A stretch of 64,000 nt of DNA from Sphingobacterium humi (GCF_009768885.1 NZ_WSQA01000005.1:186001-250000); one strand, 5' to 3'; shown: positions 1 through 9,500, counted from the first letter of the stretch. The notes: a model not told the origin generated them from the letters alone. Numbers and translations: made by a program.

Positions 1-22
1 TTAGGAGGTAAATTAAAATCAG

Positions 23-34
23 GATCATATGATC
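23..34. promoter_or_regulatory. 12-bp palindrome upstream of the sigma-factor gene
   Basis: GATCATATGATC is a perfect palindrome about 67 bases before the sigma-factor start. It could be an operator, but a 12-base palindrome can arise by chance and there is no second copy, so the call is weak. Confidence 0.2.
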
Positions 35-100
35 AGAGGCTATTTATACAATTTGTAGGAAAGAAGAATATATGACAGTAATGCAGATTAGATAGTCGGA

Positions 101-709
101 GTGGGAATTTTGAATAAATACCTGGGGAGCGCTACGCCATTGAACCTTCGTGTTGCATTGGAGAAATGCCCTGTGTCTAATTCTGAGAAGTATAAAGCAT
201 ATATCTACAAGAAATACTATGGTTATGTGATGGCGATTGTTTTTCGCTATATGAAACATGAAATGGAGGCGGAAGAGATTAGCAATGAGAGTTTTGTGAA
301 GATCTTTAACAAGCTCTCGAGTTTCAGCATCCACGAGGATGATCAGGTGTTGGAGAAGACGTTTAAGTCTTGGATTGGCCGAATCGCTGTCAACACGTCA
401 ATTGATGCCCTTCGCGTGCGTAAGCAAGTTTATATGTTAGATGATTTAAATGGCAGTGATACCTTGTCCTTTTCGGTGGAAAACGAAAGCCGTTTAGAGT
501 ATGAGGATATTATCTCCTTAATTCAAGAGCTGCCGGACATTCAGCGGAGCATTTTCAATTTGTATGAAATTGAAGGTTACTCGCATGAGGAAATAGGTAA
601 GCAGTTACAAATTCCGGAGAGCACCTCGCGGACTTACCTCACGCGGGCCAAACAAAAATTACGGAAGTTATATGCTTCCCGCATTAATTTAGAGAATATT
701 CAATCCTGA
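101..709 (+). CDS. ECF-type RNA polymerase sigma factor
   Basis: A 202-aa sigma-70 family protein of the extracytoplasmic-function group. Region 2 is visible at about residues 30-75 (helices rich in aromatic residues, followed by EAEEISNESFVKIF). Region 4 is at about 135-192 (LPDIQRSIFNLYEIEGYSH, then EEIGKQLQIPESTSRTYLTR, the helix-turn-helix). There is no sigma region 1 or 3. It would direct RNA polymerase to a small regulon. The chosen start is GTG at 101; TTG at 110, preceded by a GGAGTGGGA stretch, is an alternative. The next gene begins 13 bases later on the same strand and encodes a membrane-anchored protein, the usual place for a partner or anti-sigma factor. The family assignment is secure; the target genes are unknown. 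Confidence 0.93.
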   Translation: MGILNKYLGSATPLNLRVALEKCPVSNSEKYKAYIYKKYYGYVMAIVFRYMKHEMEAEEISNESFVKIFNKLSSFSIHEDDQVLEKTFKSWIGRIAVNTSIDALRVRKQVYMLDDLNGSDTLSFSVENESRLEYEDIISLIQELPDIQRSIFNLYEIEGYSHEEIGKQLQIPESTSRTYLTRAKQKLRKLYASRINLENIQS

Positions 710-722
710 TTCGTTTAGAAAA

Positions 723-2066
723 ATGGAAAGTAAAAAAGAAAAAGATATTATTGCGCACATCGTGAAGACGATGAAGGATAAGGAGGAGCTACCTTATCGT
801 GAAGGCGCCTGGGAGCATTTCCGGGATACGCAGCTTCCACCTGTGCGTAAGAAAACGGCGATGTATTACTGGGCGGCGAGTGCTGCCGCAGCGATATTGG
901 TTGCATTTTTCGCCGTAAAACATAAGCTAGATCAGCAAGCCCTCGCGCCGACCTATACGCAGGTGGAGACGAAGCCAACAACGGCAAGTCCGCAAAGCCC
1001 GCAGCCCCTTCCGGTAACTGCTGGGGAAGAACCTGCAACAGGAGCTGCCGAAGGATTGCCGACCCTAGGAAGTAATCAAATGGCCATGCTTTCTTCAGCG
1101 GCAGCGCCCTTCGCTTCGCAAAGTGGCGATCCTTTTGTTAACGATAAATTAGCCTTGTCGGCCATGAGCCAGGCTGGTATTTCGTATACGCAAGCTCCCT
1201 ATGCGGTGCCACGCTTAACTGCCAAGCAACCTCAGGTGCAAGCCTTGGTATTGGATGATACGTACCGTATGGCACCTAGCGCCGGAACAAAAGAGGTATT
1301 GGCCTATCAAGGAGATCAATTTGCTGTGCAAGCTGCCGGAGCAGAACAGCAATTGGGAAATAAGAAGTTTAACTTTTCGGAGCGATTTGATTTGGGCCTC
1401 TTTGTTTCGCCCAATACGACGAATGAACGCATGAATGTTGGGGCAGGCATGTTAGTGGGCTTTAATATCAACAAGAATTTAAGTGTAAGAACAGGTTTAG
1501 CCTACAATCAATATGAGGTTGGCTTAATGAAGGACCCAATAGGGGCGCCAGAAACGCAGGTGTTGGCCTCTTCGGATGTGTTGGAGCAAGATGCGAAATA
1601 CAGCATGATGGCTACCCAGGCAAACCGAACCCTGATTTTACCTAACGTAAATGCAGTAAGTGGGAATGTGCAGGCCTTTGAAGTGCCTTTGGAAGTGAAA
1701 TACAAAAGCAATGCCGGCTATTATGCATCTTCCGGGTTAAGCTATGCCGTGGTGTTGAACCAGAACCGCTACACCCATTTTATTGAGAATGCCAATTCGG
1801 ATTTGTTTGATAAGGGATTGCCGAACTCGAAGGAAGAATTGCAACATGCTACCAAAGCGGTGACGCGAAAAGTGAAAACTGCCGAAGAAAATGTGAACAG
1901 CAATAACTTTGGGGGCTTCATCAACCTGTCAATAGGAAAGGAAATGAAGATGAACCGCAGGTTGAACTTATCGGTAGAGCCTTTTGTGAAACTTCCGGTA
2001 GGAAGCTTTAAGCAGGCCGATATGAATTATACCAACGGGGGGATTCGTATTATCACCCAGTTTTAA
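723..2066 (+). CDS. Inner-membrane-anchored outer-membrane beta-barrel protein, possible sigma-factor partner
   Basis: 447 aa in three visible parts. Residues 1-45 are charged and predicted cytosolic (MESKKEKDIIAHIVKTMK). One hydrophobic helix lies at about 48-66 (YYWAASAAAAILVAFFAV). A Pro/Ala/Gln-rich periplasmic linker runs from about 70 to 210. The last 230 residues look like a small outer-membrane barrel (SERFDLGLFVSPNTTN, AGMLVGFNINKNLSVRTG, NLSVEPFVKLPVGSF), ending in aromatic Phe as barrels often do. This arrangement would span both membranes. It is cotranscribed with the ECF sigma factor, so the N-terminus may bind the sigma factor. That role is inferred from position; there is no recognisable anti-sigma zinc motif. 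The stop codon directly abuts the stop of the convergent HAD gene. Confidence 0.72.
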   Translation: MESKKEKDIIAHIVKTMKDKEELPYREGAWEHFRDTQLPPVRKKTAMYYWAASAAAAILVAFFAVKHKLDQQALAPTYTQVETKPTTASPQSPQPLPVTAGEEPATGAAEGLPTLGSNQMAMLSSAAAPFASQSGDPFVNDKLALSAMSQAGISYTQAPYAVPRLTAKQPQVQALVLDDTYRMAPSAGTKEVLAYQGDQFAVQAAGAEQQLGNKKFNFSERFDLGLFVSPNTTNERMNVGAGMLVGFNINKNLSVRTGLAYNQYEVGLMKDPIGAPETQVLASSDVLEQDAKYSMMATQANRTLILPNVNAVSGNVQAFEVPLEVKYKSNAGYYASSGLSYAVVLNQNRYTHFIENANSDLFDKGLPNSKEELQHATKAVTRKVKTAEENVNSNNFGGFINLSIGKEMKMNRRLNLSVEPFVKLPVGSFKQADMNYTNGGIRIITQF

Positions 2067-2678
2067 CTAGAGCTGATCGATACGCACCCAAGACATGCCG
2101 GCAGCTACGGCGCCCTGTACACCCGGATCGCCGTCTTCAAACACCAGGCAATGTTCTGGTGCGACGTTGAGATGCTCGGCAGCCAATAGAAAGGGCTGGG
2201 GCGAAGGTTTGCCTAATTCGGTGTCGCCAGCACATACTAGGGTTTCATAATAACCCTTTACTTGTATTACGTCTAACGTAATGTTCAGCGTAGAACGGCT
2301 ACCGCCCGATACGATTCCTATACTTTTTATTCCATGAAAATCATAGAGCGTTTGGCGCACAAAATCGATAGGTTGGGTATGCTGAATATAATCTTGGATA
2401 AAGATGGCGGACTTACGTTTAGAAAAAACAGGATAATCTAAAGGCACTCCATAGCGTTTACTGATTTCTTCCGCAACAGCTACGGTTGGCCAACCTGCCG
2501 TTTCATCAATGAGGGCCGGGTCTAACTGTATGCCATATTCTTTAGCTGTAGCGATATAGGCGGCCTTATGGGCGTGCATATTATCGGCTAGGGTGCCATC
2601 GACATCAAATAATAAAGCTTGAAAAGGGGAAGCGAGTTCTTTTAGTTTCAGGTATTTTTGCAGTCCGTGTTCCGTCAT
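2067..2678 (-). CDS. HAD-superfamily phosphatase (beta-phosphoglucomutase-like subfamily)
   Basis: About 203 aa from the ATG at 2678, which is preferred over an ATG nine codons upstream because a TAnnTTTG promoter box lies only four bases before it. Motif I is FDVDGTLAD, with two catalytic Asp residues. Motif II is IVSGGSR. Motif III is the Lys of GKPSPQPF. Motif IV is FEDGDPGVQGA. A helical cap domain lies between motifs I and II, as in the phosphoglycolate phosphatase / beta-phosphoglucomutase group, which hydrolyse or transfer phosphate on small sugars. The substrate cannot be told from sequence. The cytosolic gene stands alone, tail to tail with the sigma-factor operon. Confidence 0.88.
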   Translation of the reverse strand: MTEHGLQKYLKLKELASPFQALLFDVDGTLADNMHAHKAAYIATAKEYGIQLDPALIDETAGWPTVAVAEEISKRYGVPLDYPVFSKRKSAIFIQDYIQHTQPIDFVRQTLYDFHGIKSIGIVSGGSRSTLNITLDVIQVKGYYETLVCAGDTELGKPSPQPFLLAAEHLNVAPEHCLVFEDGDPGVQGAVAAGMSWVRIDQL

Positions 2679-2682
2679 GCTG

Positions 2683-2690
2683 CAAAGGTA
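2683..2690 (-). promoter_or_regulatory. -7 promoter box TACCTTTG for the HAD gene
   Basis: Read on the minus strand the box is TACCTTTG, an exact match to the Bacteroidota TAnnTTTG element. The ATG follows after four bases (CAGC), so transcription would start at or next to the start codon. No TTG is found at the -33 position. Confidence 0.5.
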
Positions 2691-2720
2691 AGAAAGTCTC
2701 CGCAATTGGGAGACTTTCTT
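2690..2720 (-). terminator. Strong hairpin after the proline dehydrogenase gene
   Basis: The 12-bp perfect stem is AAGAAAGTCTCC / GGAGACTTTCTT with a 7-base loop. It lies 10 bases beyond the proline dehydrogenase stop and in the right orientation to end it, although the T-tract is broken (TTTCTTACC). The hairpin also fills the -33 to -7 region of the HAD promoter, so one sequence serves as terminator and promoter spacer. Confidence 0.7.
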
Positions 2721-2730
2721 TGGTTTTGAA

Positions 2731-3921
2731 TTATTTTGCTGCTTTACGGCGCTTCAGTTCTTTCATGATTAAGCTGAGCTCGCGTCCGGTTTGTCCACCT
2801 ACGGAGGTGTTTTCTTGGGCACGACGGAACAGGTAAGGCATTACTGATTTTACTGGTCCGTAAGGCATGTATTTGGCTACATTATAGCCGGCAGCTGCCA
2901 GGTTGAACGACAGGTTGTCGGACATCCCTAAGAGCTGGGCGAAAAATACATTTGGAATATGGTGAGGAATCTGTCTTTTCTCCAACTCATCGGCCAAGAG
3001 GCGACAAGAGGCTTCGTTGTGCGTACCTGCCATGAGGCCGATACGATCGATATGATCTAAACAGAAATGGATAGCTTCGTTATAATCGGTGTCTGAGGCT
3101 GCTTTATTCGGCTGAATAGGTGATGGGTAGCCATTCTCTTGCGCGCGTTCGCGTTCGATTTCCATATAGGCACCACGTACAATCTTGGCTCCTAAGTGGA
3201 AGTTTTGCGTAGAAGCATAAGCGAAGTCTGCTTTTAAAGACGCTAATTTATCGTGACGGTAAAGCTGGTACGTATTGTATACAATCGGTTTTTCCTGGTT
3301 GTATTTTTCCATCATATCCCTAGCGATATCATCAATGGTATCTTGAATCCAAGAGTGCTCTGCATCGATTAAGACGCGGATTCCGGCTTCATGACAGGCT
3401 TTACAGATTTGATCGCAACGATCTAACAGGCGTGCATACTCGGCTTTCTCCTCGTTATTAAGCGCTTGTTTGGCGTCAATTTTAGCAAACAGGTCAAAAC
3501 GACCCAGTCCCGTTGGTTTGAAAACACAGAAAGAAATCAAAGGGTTTGTTTTCGCGGAAACAACCGTACGTAGGATTTCTTTACAGGTTTCGTCGAAGCT
3601 TGCTTCAGACTCTTCTCCTTCGACCGAATAATCTAAAATGGTCGTCACGCCACCTTTACCAAGTTCCTGAATGGCGTGGTAACAATCGTCGATGCTTTCG
3701 CCACCGCAGAACTGTTTGTAGATGGTGTTTTTTATGATGCCTTGAATCGGAAGGCCAATGTTTAAGGAGAAGGTAGTAATAGGGGTGCCAATTTTTATTA
3801 ACGCATTGCTGGCCACCATTTTAAACAACCAATAAGCTTTGTTTAGATCCTTGTCGCTTTTAGATTGAAAAGCGATTTGGGTATTATTAAAATCAAGCTT
3901 TGTGGGCGCTGATAATTCCAT
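2731..3921 (-). CDS. Proline dehydrogenase (monofunctional PRODH)
   Basis: 396 aa. It oxidises L-proline to pyrroline-5-carboxylate with FAD and passes electrons to the quinone pool, the first step of proline catabolism. The family signature near the C-terminus is clear (YLFRRAQENTSVGGQTGREL, the RRxxEN substrate-binding motif), as are the barrel strands TTILDYSVEGEE, RVLIDAEHSW, LGAKIVRGAYMEIERE and MAGTHNEAS. The length fits stand-alone Bacteroidota enzymes, not the much longer bifunctional PutA; no P5C dehydrogenase gene is nearby. ATG 3921 is used. A TATTTTTG box lies about 20 bases upstream, and a hairpin terminator follows. It is transcribed away from the S4-domain gene. Function is secure. 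Confidence 0.95.
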   Translation of the reverse strand: MELSAPTKLDFNNTQIAFQSKSDKDLNKAYWLFKMVASNALIKIGTPITTFSLNIGLPIQGIIKNTIYKQFCGGESIDDCYHAIQELGKGGVTTILDYSVEGEESEASFDETCKEILRTVVSAKTNPLISFCVFKPTGLGRFDLFAKIDAKQALNNEEKAEYARLLDRCDQICKACHEAGIRVLIDAEHSWIQDTIDDIARDMMEKYNQEKPIVYNTYQLYRHDKLASLKADFAYASTQNFHLGAKIVRGAYMEIERERAQENGYPSPIQPNKAASDTDYNEAIHFCLDHIDRIGLMAGTHNEASCRLLADELEKRQIPHHIPNVFFAQLLGMSDNLSFNLAAAGYNVAKYMPYGPVKSVMPYLFRRAQENTSVGGQTGRELSLIMKELKRRKAAK

Positions 3922-3940
3922 GTGATGTGTATTTAATTGC

Positions 3941-3948
3941 CAAAAATA
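3941..3948 (-). promoter_or_regulatory. -7 promoter box TATTTTTG for proline dehydrogenase
   Basis: An exact TAnnTTTG match on the minus strand, leaving a leader of roughly 15 bases before ATG 3921. The flanking DNA is very AT-rich and shows no clear -33 TTG. Confidence 0.45.
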
Positions 3949-4014
3949 ACTAAATAATTATGGATTATATTAATCGTATAATGTAAAATAGTATGCATTT
4001 ATTGGCTAAATATA

Positions 4015-4022
4015 TACTTTTG
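4015..4022 (+). promoter_or_regulatory. -7 promoter box TACTTTTG for the S4-domain gene
   Basis: An exact TAnnTTTG match, followed by only three bases (TCT) before the ATG at 4026, so the transcript may be leaderless. No -33 TTG is visible at the usual distance. Confidence 0.5.
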
Positions 4023-4025
4023 TCT

Positions 4026-4232
4026 ATGCAAACATTTACATTACAAGGGGAGTATATCCAAATGATCCAGTTGTTAAAAGCGATGAATTGGGTTGAGCAT
4101 GGGGCCATGGCCCAGTGGGTGGTGGAAGAAGGCTTGGTGAAATATAACGGGCAGGTGGACCTTCGCAAACGCCTTAAAGTACGCGTGGGTGATATCGTGG
4201 AGTTTGATGGAAATAAAGTCAAGGTAATTTAG
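4026..4232 (+). CDS. Small S4-domain RNA-binding protein (YbcJ-like)
   Basis: 68 aa from ATG 4026. The in-frame ATG at 3993 is rejected because it lies upstream of the -7 promoter box. Nearly the whole protein is an S4 RNA-binding fold: YIQMIQLLKAMNWVEHG, then VVEEGLVKYNGQVDLRKRLKVRVGD and a final strand VEFDGNKVKVI. Family members such as E. coli YbcJ and RlbA bind structured RNA, probably in ribosome assembly or RNA metabolism, but their exact role is little known. The gene precedes aroB by 35 bases on the same strand; a TATATTTA sequence in that gap could give aroB its own promoter. Family secure, target unknown. Confidence 0.85.
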   Translation: MQTFTLQGEYIQMIQLLKAMNWVEHGAMAQWVVEEGLVKYNGQVDLRKRLKVRVGDIVEFDGNKVKVI

Positions 4233-4267
4233 CCATAAAAACCCTATATTTAGCCTGAAATTATATT

Positions 4268-5335
4268 ATGAAAAAGATAAAAAGCTTAGGATATGAGGTG
4301 GTTTTCGATGATGATTTGCAGGAATTGCAATCTTTTCTTTTAGACCACGATTATTCGCAATTGCTCATTCTCGTGGATCGGAATACCAACGACCACTGTC
4401 TACCTATATTACAAGCCGGCATTCCAGATATCCTGGACTATGACATTATTGAGGTAGATCCGGGCGAAGAAAATAAAAATATTGACTTCTGTATCGGGGT
4501 TTGGAAGACCATGTTGGACTTCGGTGCCGATCGGAAGGCGTTGATGATCAACCTGGGTGGTGGCGTGGTGACCGATATGGGGGGCTTTGCAGCATCAACC
4601 TACAAGCGTGGGATTGATTTTATCCATGTGCCAACGACCTTATTATCACAAGTAGATGCCTCCGTAGGCGGGAAAACAGGGATTGATATGGATAATGTGA
4701 AAAATATTATCGGAACCTTCACCCAGCCGCAGGCGGTTTTTATATCCACTAAATTTCTGCAAACCCTGGACGATCGTCAGATCCGCTCGGGATTCGCTGA
4801 GATTATTAAACATGGCTTGATTCAGGATAAAAGCCTATACCAAACCTGTAAATCCTTGCGCTTGCCGGTGGTTCCTACGGATATTATCCAGACCTCCGTG
4901 GAGATAAAAAATGAAGTCATCACCAAAGATCCGAAGGAAAAAGGCTTACGTAAGATTTTAAACTTTGGCCATACCATCGGTCATGCCGTAGAAGGCTATT
5001 CCTTGGCCAATGATGCTTCACCTTTGTTACATGGGGAGGCGATTGCCATCGGGATGATTTGTGAGGCCTACCTTTCGTATAAATTGAATAACCTGGATGA
5101 ATCGGAATTGGAAGATATTGTACAGTATCTAAAAGCCATTTATCCGGCCTACACCATCGACCCGAGCAGCTACCCTGTGTTGTTGGAATTGATGGGCAAC
5201 GATAAGAAGAATGAAAATAATAAATTGGGCTTTTCCTTATTACGCAGTATCGGCGATTGCGACTTTAACAAGTACGCCGATGAAAGCCTGATTATTGAAA
5301 GTTTAGATTTTTACGCTAATCAAGTTCAAAAGTAA
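4268..5335 (+). CDS. aroB: 3-dehydroquinate synthase
   Basis: 355 aa. It converts DAHP to 3-dehydroquinate, the second step of the shikimate pathway, using NAD and a divalent metal. The NAD-binding loop is LGGGVVTDMGGFAASTYKRG. The following segment PTTLLSQVDASVGGKTGID is diagnostic for AroB. Metal ligands are seen in the Glu of FAEIIKHGL, the His of FGHTIGHAVE and the His of LLHGEAIAIGM. The length is normal. It sits between a small S4-domain gene and a secreted ThuA-like protein, with no other aromatic biosynthesis gene in the window. The 3-base gap to the next gene suggests cotranscription even though the functions look unrelated. Confidence 0.96.
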   Translation: MKKIKSLGYEVVFDDDLQELQSFLLDHDYSQLLILVDRNTNDHCLPILQAGIPDILDYDIIEVDPGEENKNIDFCIGVWKTMLDFGADRKALMINLGGGVVTDMGGFAASTYKRGIDFIHVPTTLLSQVDASVGGKTGIDMDNVKNIIGTFTQPQAVFISTKFLQTLDDRQIRSGFAEIIKHGLIQDKSLYQTCKSLRLPVVPTDIIQTSVEIKNEVITKDPKEKGLRKILNFGHTIGHAVEGYSLANDASPLLHGEAIAIGMICEAYLSYKLNNLDESELEDIVQYLKAIYPAYTIDPSSYPVLLELMGNDKKNENNKLGFSLLRSIGDCDFNKYADESLIIESLDFYANQVQK

Positions 5336-5338
5336 TCC

Positions 5339-6052
5339 ATGAAGGCGGCGTATATACTCTTGGTTTTCCTGTTCTGCTTCAGTTTAGCGGGAGCGAAGGA
5401 GGGGAAGAAGCTGTTGTTATTTACGAAAACGGCAGGTTATCGGCATGATAACATTCCAAAAGGCGTAGAAACGATACAAGGGCTTTTTGCCAAGGAGGGC
5501 ATTACGGTTCGCCATTCGGAAGATGCGGCTGTTTTTTTAAGTGATTCTATAGCGAGTTTTGATGGGGTCTTGTTTTTCAGTACCACCGGAACCATCTTCA
5601 ATAGCGAAGAGAAGCTGGCCTTTCAAAAATTCATCGAATCGGGTAAAGGATTTATGGGGATTCATGCCGCCAGCGATACGGAGTTTGACTGGCCTTGGTA
5701 CAATCAATTGGTTGGAGCGTATTTTATGAGCCACCCGAGGGTGCAGGAAGCTAAATTGCAGGTGTTAAACAGAAAGCATAAAGCAACCCGGCATTTAGGG
5801 AAGATATGGATGCATAAGGACGAATGGTACGACTTTAAAAATGTGCAAGAAGGCCTGCATGTCTTGATGAACTTGGATGAAACATCCTATGAGGGAGGAA
5901 AAATGGGAGCTGTGCATCCTATTGCCTGGTATCGCAAAGTGCATGGTACGCGGATGTTCTATACCGGATTAGGCCATACGAAGGAGTCTTTTGATTCGCC
6001 TGATTTTCAAAAACATATTATTGGAGGGGTGAAATACGTCTTGGGGATGTAG
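5339..6052 (+). CDS. Secreted ThuA-like domain protein
   Basis: 237 aa with a signal peptide at about 1-20 (AAYILLVFLFCFSLAGA). The rest is a ThuA-like, glutamine-amidotransferase-like fold: KLLLFTKTAGYRHDNIP, FDGVLFFSTTGTIFN, GKGFMGIHAASDTEFDWPWY, YFMSHPRV, HKDEWYDFKN and RMFYTGLGHTKESF. These blocks are typical of Bacteroidota ThuA-domain proteins, often found near carbohydrate genes and linked to periplasmic sugar metabolism (ThuA itself acts in trehalose use). The usual catalytic Cys of class-I amidotransferases is absent at the nucleophile-elbow position, where the sequence reads GIHAAS. It starts 3 bases after aroB and is followed by a strong terminator. The substrate is unknown. Confidence 0.88.
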   Translation: MKAAYILLVFLFCFSLAGAKEGKKLLLFTKTAGYRHDNIPKGVETIQGLFAKEGITVRHSEDAAVFLSDSIASFDGVLFFSTTGTIFNSEEKLAFQKFIESGKGFMGIHAASDTEFDWPWYNQLVGAYFMSHPRVQEAKLQVLNRKHKATRHLGKIWMHKDEWYDFKNVQEGLHVLMNLDETSYEGGKMGAVHPIAWYRKVHGTRMFYTGLGHTKESFDSPDFQKHIIGGVKYVLGM

Positions 6053-6079
6053 TTTACTATTTCCATAAAAATAGTAACC

Positions 6080-6111
6080 AATAAGGAGCTTCCGCTCCTT
6101 ATTTTTTTTTT
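6080..6111 (+). terminator. Intrinsic terminator of the S4-aroB-ThuA unit
   Basis: A perfect 10-bp stem AATAAGGAGC / GCTCCTTATT with loop TTCC, running into nine or ten T residues. A textbook rho-independent terminator. Confidence 0.93.
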
Positions 6112-6236
6112 GCGTTAATAAATTCATCACGAAAATCTTGTTCTTTTAAGAATAATTCATATATTACATTAAACCATTGATTAATTCATAGCTTAATTAG
6201 GGGTAACCCTTAATTTTTAATAAATAAGCTAGAGGA

Positions 6237-6244
6237 TAGTTTTG
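6237..6244 (+). promoter_or_regulatory. -7 promoter box TAGTTTTG in the SusC leader region
   Basis: An exact TAnnTTTG match in the otherwise gene-free stretch 6112-6561. If used, it gives a leader of about 310 bases before the SusC start. The leader holds a 12-codon ORF (6378-6416, MNHFNPLFDKPS) and a 10-base direct repeat GAACCCTCAT (6367 and 6525). No other gene is seen in this stretch. Confidence 0.35.
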
Positions 6245-6561
6245 TTTGCTTAGGAATTTGCTGTTGAAATTACCTTTATTAATCAATAACCAATTATAAA
6301 CCACCAATAGCTCAGATAATAGCGCTTTGGATTCACCTGTTATCAACAAAAATTATTAATAGAAAAGAACCCTCATTATGAACCATTTCAACCCCTTGTT
6401 CGACAAGCCTAGTTAATCTTCGCTTTCCTAATTTATTTATGAAGTAAACCTGGCAAAAAGGCTTAGGTATGGATCCTTATTGCCTGAAAATCTCTTGTTA
6501 AGAACCGATGTTTTTGACGAGATGGAACCCTCATGCCTTATACAAACTAATTAAACCCGAT

Positions 6562-9500
6562 ATGATGGAAAAAATTAAAAAAGACGATTCCAATTTTAGT
6601 AAATCCAGGTTCCGATTAAAACCTGTGCTGCTCATTTCCCTGGGGCTGATACCAGCCTTATTACTGCCGCTGGGTCAGGCGGCCTATGCTGGCCAACAGG
6701 CAGCCTTATCGCGCGTCCTCCCGCTGCAACAAGCTTTATTGAAGGGAAAGATTGTGGATCAAACCAAACAAGTAGGAATTGCAGGTGCGACAATTAAGAT
6801 TGTCGGGAAATCTTCCAGCAGTACCTCAGATGCTGCGGGTAATTTTGAGATTGACGCCAAGGTCAATGATGTATTGGAGGTCACCTTTGTGGGCTATGCC
6901 TCAGTCCGCTATACGGTTCGCTCCTTAAAAGATCGGGTGACGATAGCCATAACCGAAGATAGTAGCCATTTAGATGAGGTGGTGGTGACGGGTTATAGTA
7001 CCCAACGTAAGCGAGACTTGTCCGGTGCGGTTGCTGTGGTTAGTGTGGAGGCTTTGAAATCGCAACCTGCAGCCTCGGCGGTGGAGGCCTTGCAAGGGCG
7101 AGCAACGGGGGTGCAGATTGTCAGCGATGGTGCACCGGGTGCTACGCCTCAAATCCGCATCCGCGGATACAGTACCATTAATAATAATGATCCGCTTTAT
7201 ATTATTGATGGGGTTCCCTTTGAGGGGAAATTAAGCTGGCTGAATCAAAACGATATCGAAAGTATGCAGGTATTGAAAGATGCTTCAGCAGCTTCCATCT
7301 ACGGCGCGCGCGCAAACAATGGGGTGGTTATTATTACCACCAAAGCTGGCAAACAAGGAAAAACCAACGTAGCCCTAGAAGCCTATGCAGGCGTAGCAGT
7401 TCCAAATGAAGGCGCATTTCCAAAAATGATGAGTCCCCAACAGGTATTGGATATGGAAAATCAATTGAATGGAACAAACCTGACTTTATCTGACTATTTA
7501 ATTGCGGGGCAAAAGAGTGGTTGGGAAATTCAGCCAGAGGATGTGGATATGTCGAAATATAATTTTAATGCCAAGAACAGGACTGATTTTTACCAGATTA
7601 CCAAAACCAATAAAGCTGGCACGAACTGGTTTAAGGAATTAGCGCAAAATGCGGCCGTACAATCTTACCAACTTTCGGCCAATGGCGGGACAGAAACATC
7701 GCAGTATATGTTTTCAGGTGGGTTTTTAGACCAAAAGGGCAGTGTGATTCATTCGGGATTCCGCCGGTATTCCGTGCGCAGCAATAATCTGTTTGAAGCC
7801 TTTCAGCAAAAATTCCGCTTTGGTCAAAACCTTTCTTACTCCTATACCGAAGGGGTGGGTATTGGTGTCAATCCGAATACACCGGGAGGTTATCAGGGTG
7901 ACGAGTCTATTCTGGCGCAAGCCTTTCGGATTCAAACCCTGATTCCGGTATATGATGAGGGCGGGAATTTTGCCGGAAGTCTTGGTGGATATGGCAACGG
8001 AAGAAATCCGGTGGCGATGGCTTATCGGCAAAAGGATAACCTTAACCGGACGAATTTCTTCTTTGGGAATGCCTTTGCCGAATACGACCTCATTAAGGGG
8101 CTGACCCTGCGCAGCAATTTCGGGCTGCAATATGAAAACTACAATAGCGTCACTTACCTATATCCAAATCCGGAGTTTTCCGAAGGTAGTTTTAATAATG
8201 GGATGACAGAGTTGCATGGCTTCAATACCGAATGGACTTGGACCAACTCCTTGAACTATAAACCGGATCTGGGGCCCGACCATAGCTTGGCCGTAATGCT
8301 CGGTACGGAAGCCATTCAACGCAATGTGCGCAGCATTGATGCCAGTAGAAACGGGTATTTCATTACGAGTAGTCTGGATTATTTATACCTCGGTGCTGGG
8401 AGTACCAATTTCGATAATGATGGATCTGGTGCCAGCTGGAGCATGTTTTCCTATTTAGGAAAAGCTGATTACGCCTTTAAGGATCGGTATTTACTGAGTT
8501 TAATAGCACGTCGGGATGGCTCTTCCAATTTCGGGGATAAGAATTTATATGGTGTCTTTCCAGGGGGCAGTATAGCTTGGCGGATCTCGCAAGAAGATTT
8601 CGCCAAGCGCCTGACCTGGTTGTCGGATCTTAAAATTCGGGCTGGCTATGGGGTAACAGGAAATCAGCGTATCCCTGGCTTCCAGTTTATGAACCGATTC
8701 CGGGAGTCTTTGGCCGAATCTTCCTATCCAATGGATGAAACGGTAGTAACGGGGGTATGGCAAAGCAATTATGCCAATCCGGATATTAAATGGGAACAGG
8801 TGAAGTCGCTGAACCTGGGGCTTGATTTCAGTATTTTGGGTGGCGCAATTGATGGGGCAGTAGATTGGTTTGATAAGCGCACAACGGATATGCTGTTTCC
8901 GGTGCCACAGCCTGCAATTGCTGTCGGCTTAGCCGAGCCGCCGTATCAGAATATCGGCGAAATGAGCAATAAGGGGTTTGAGTTTTCATTAGGTTACCAC
9001 TATGGTAAACAACAAAATAAGGAGTTTACCTTGGATTTAGGGCTTAATTTTTCGCGCTATGTCAATGAAATCATTGAACTATCGCCAACCACCGGGCAGA
9101 TTAATTATGGTGATTTTAGGTCTATGCAAACCTCCATCCTTAAGAAAGGAGAGGCTTTCGGGGCATTCTATGGTTATCAGGTTGCTGGTATTTACCAAAG
9201 TGTCGAGGACATTGCGCAATCGCCTTCCTATGCGAATGCAAGACCCGGAGGGCTTAAATATGCCGATTTGAATAAGGATGGCACCATCGATGCGGATGAT
9301 CGTACCATTATCGGGAATCCCCATCCAGACTTTGTGTATTCCTTTAATGTGAATGCCAGCTACAAGAATTTTGACCTGAATCTTTATTTCTATGGTTCGC
9401 AAGGGAATGACATCTTCGAAGCAACGCGTTACTTTACAGATTTTGGCGTGTTTAAAGGAACAAAAAGTGCGCGCATGTTACAGGCATGGTCAGCACAAAA

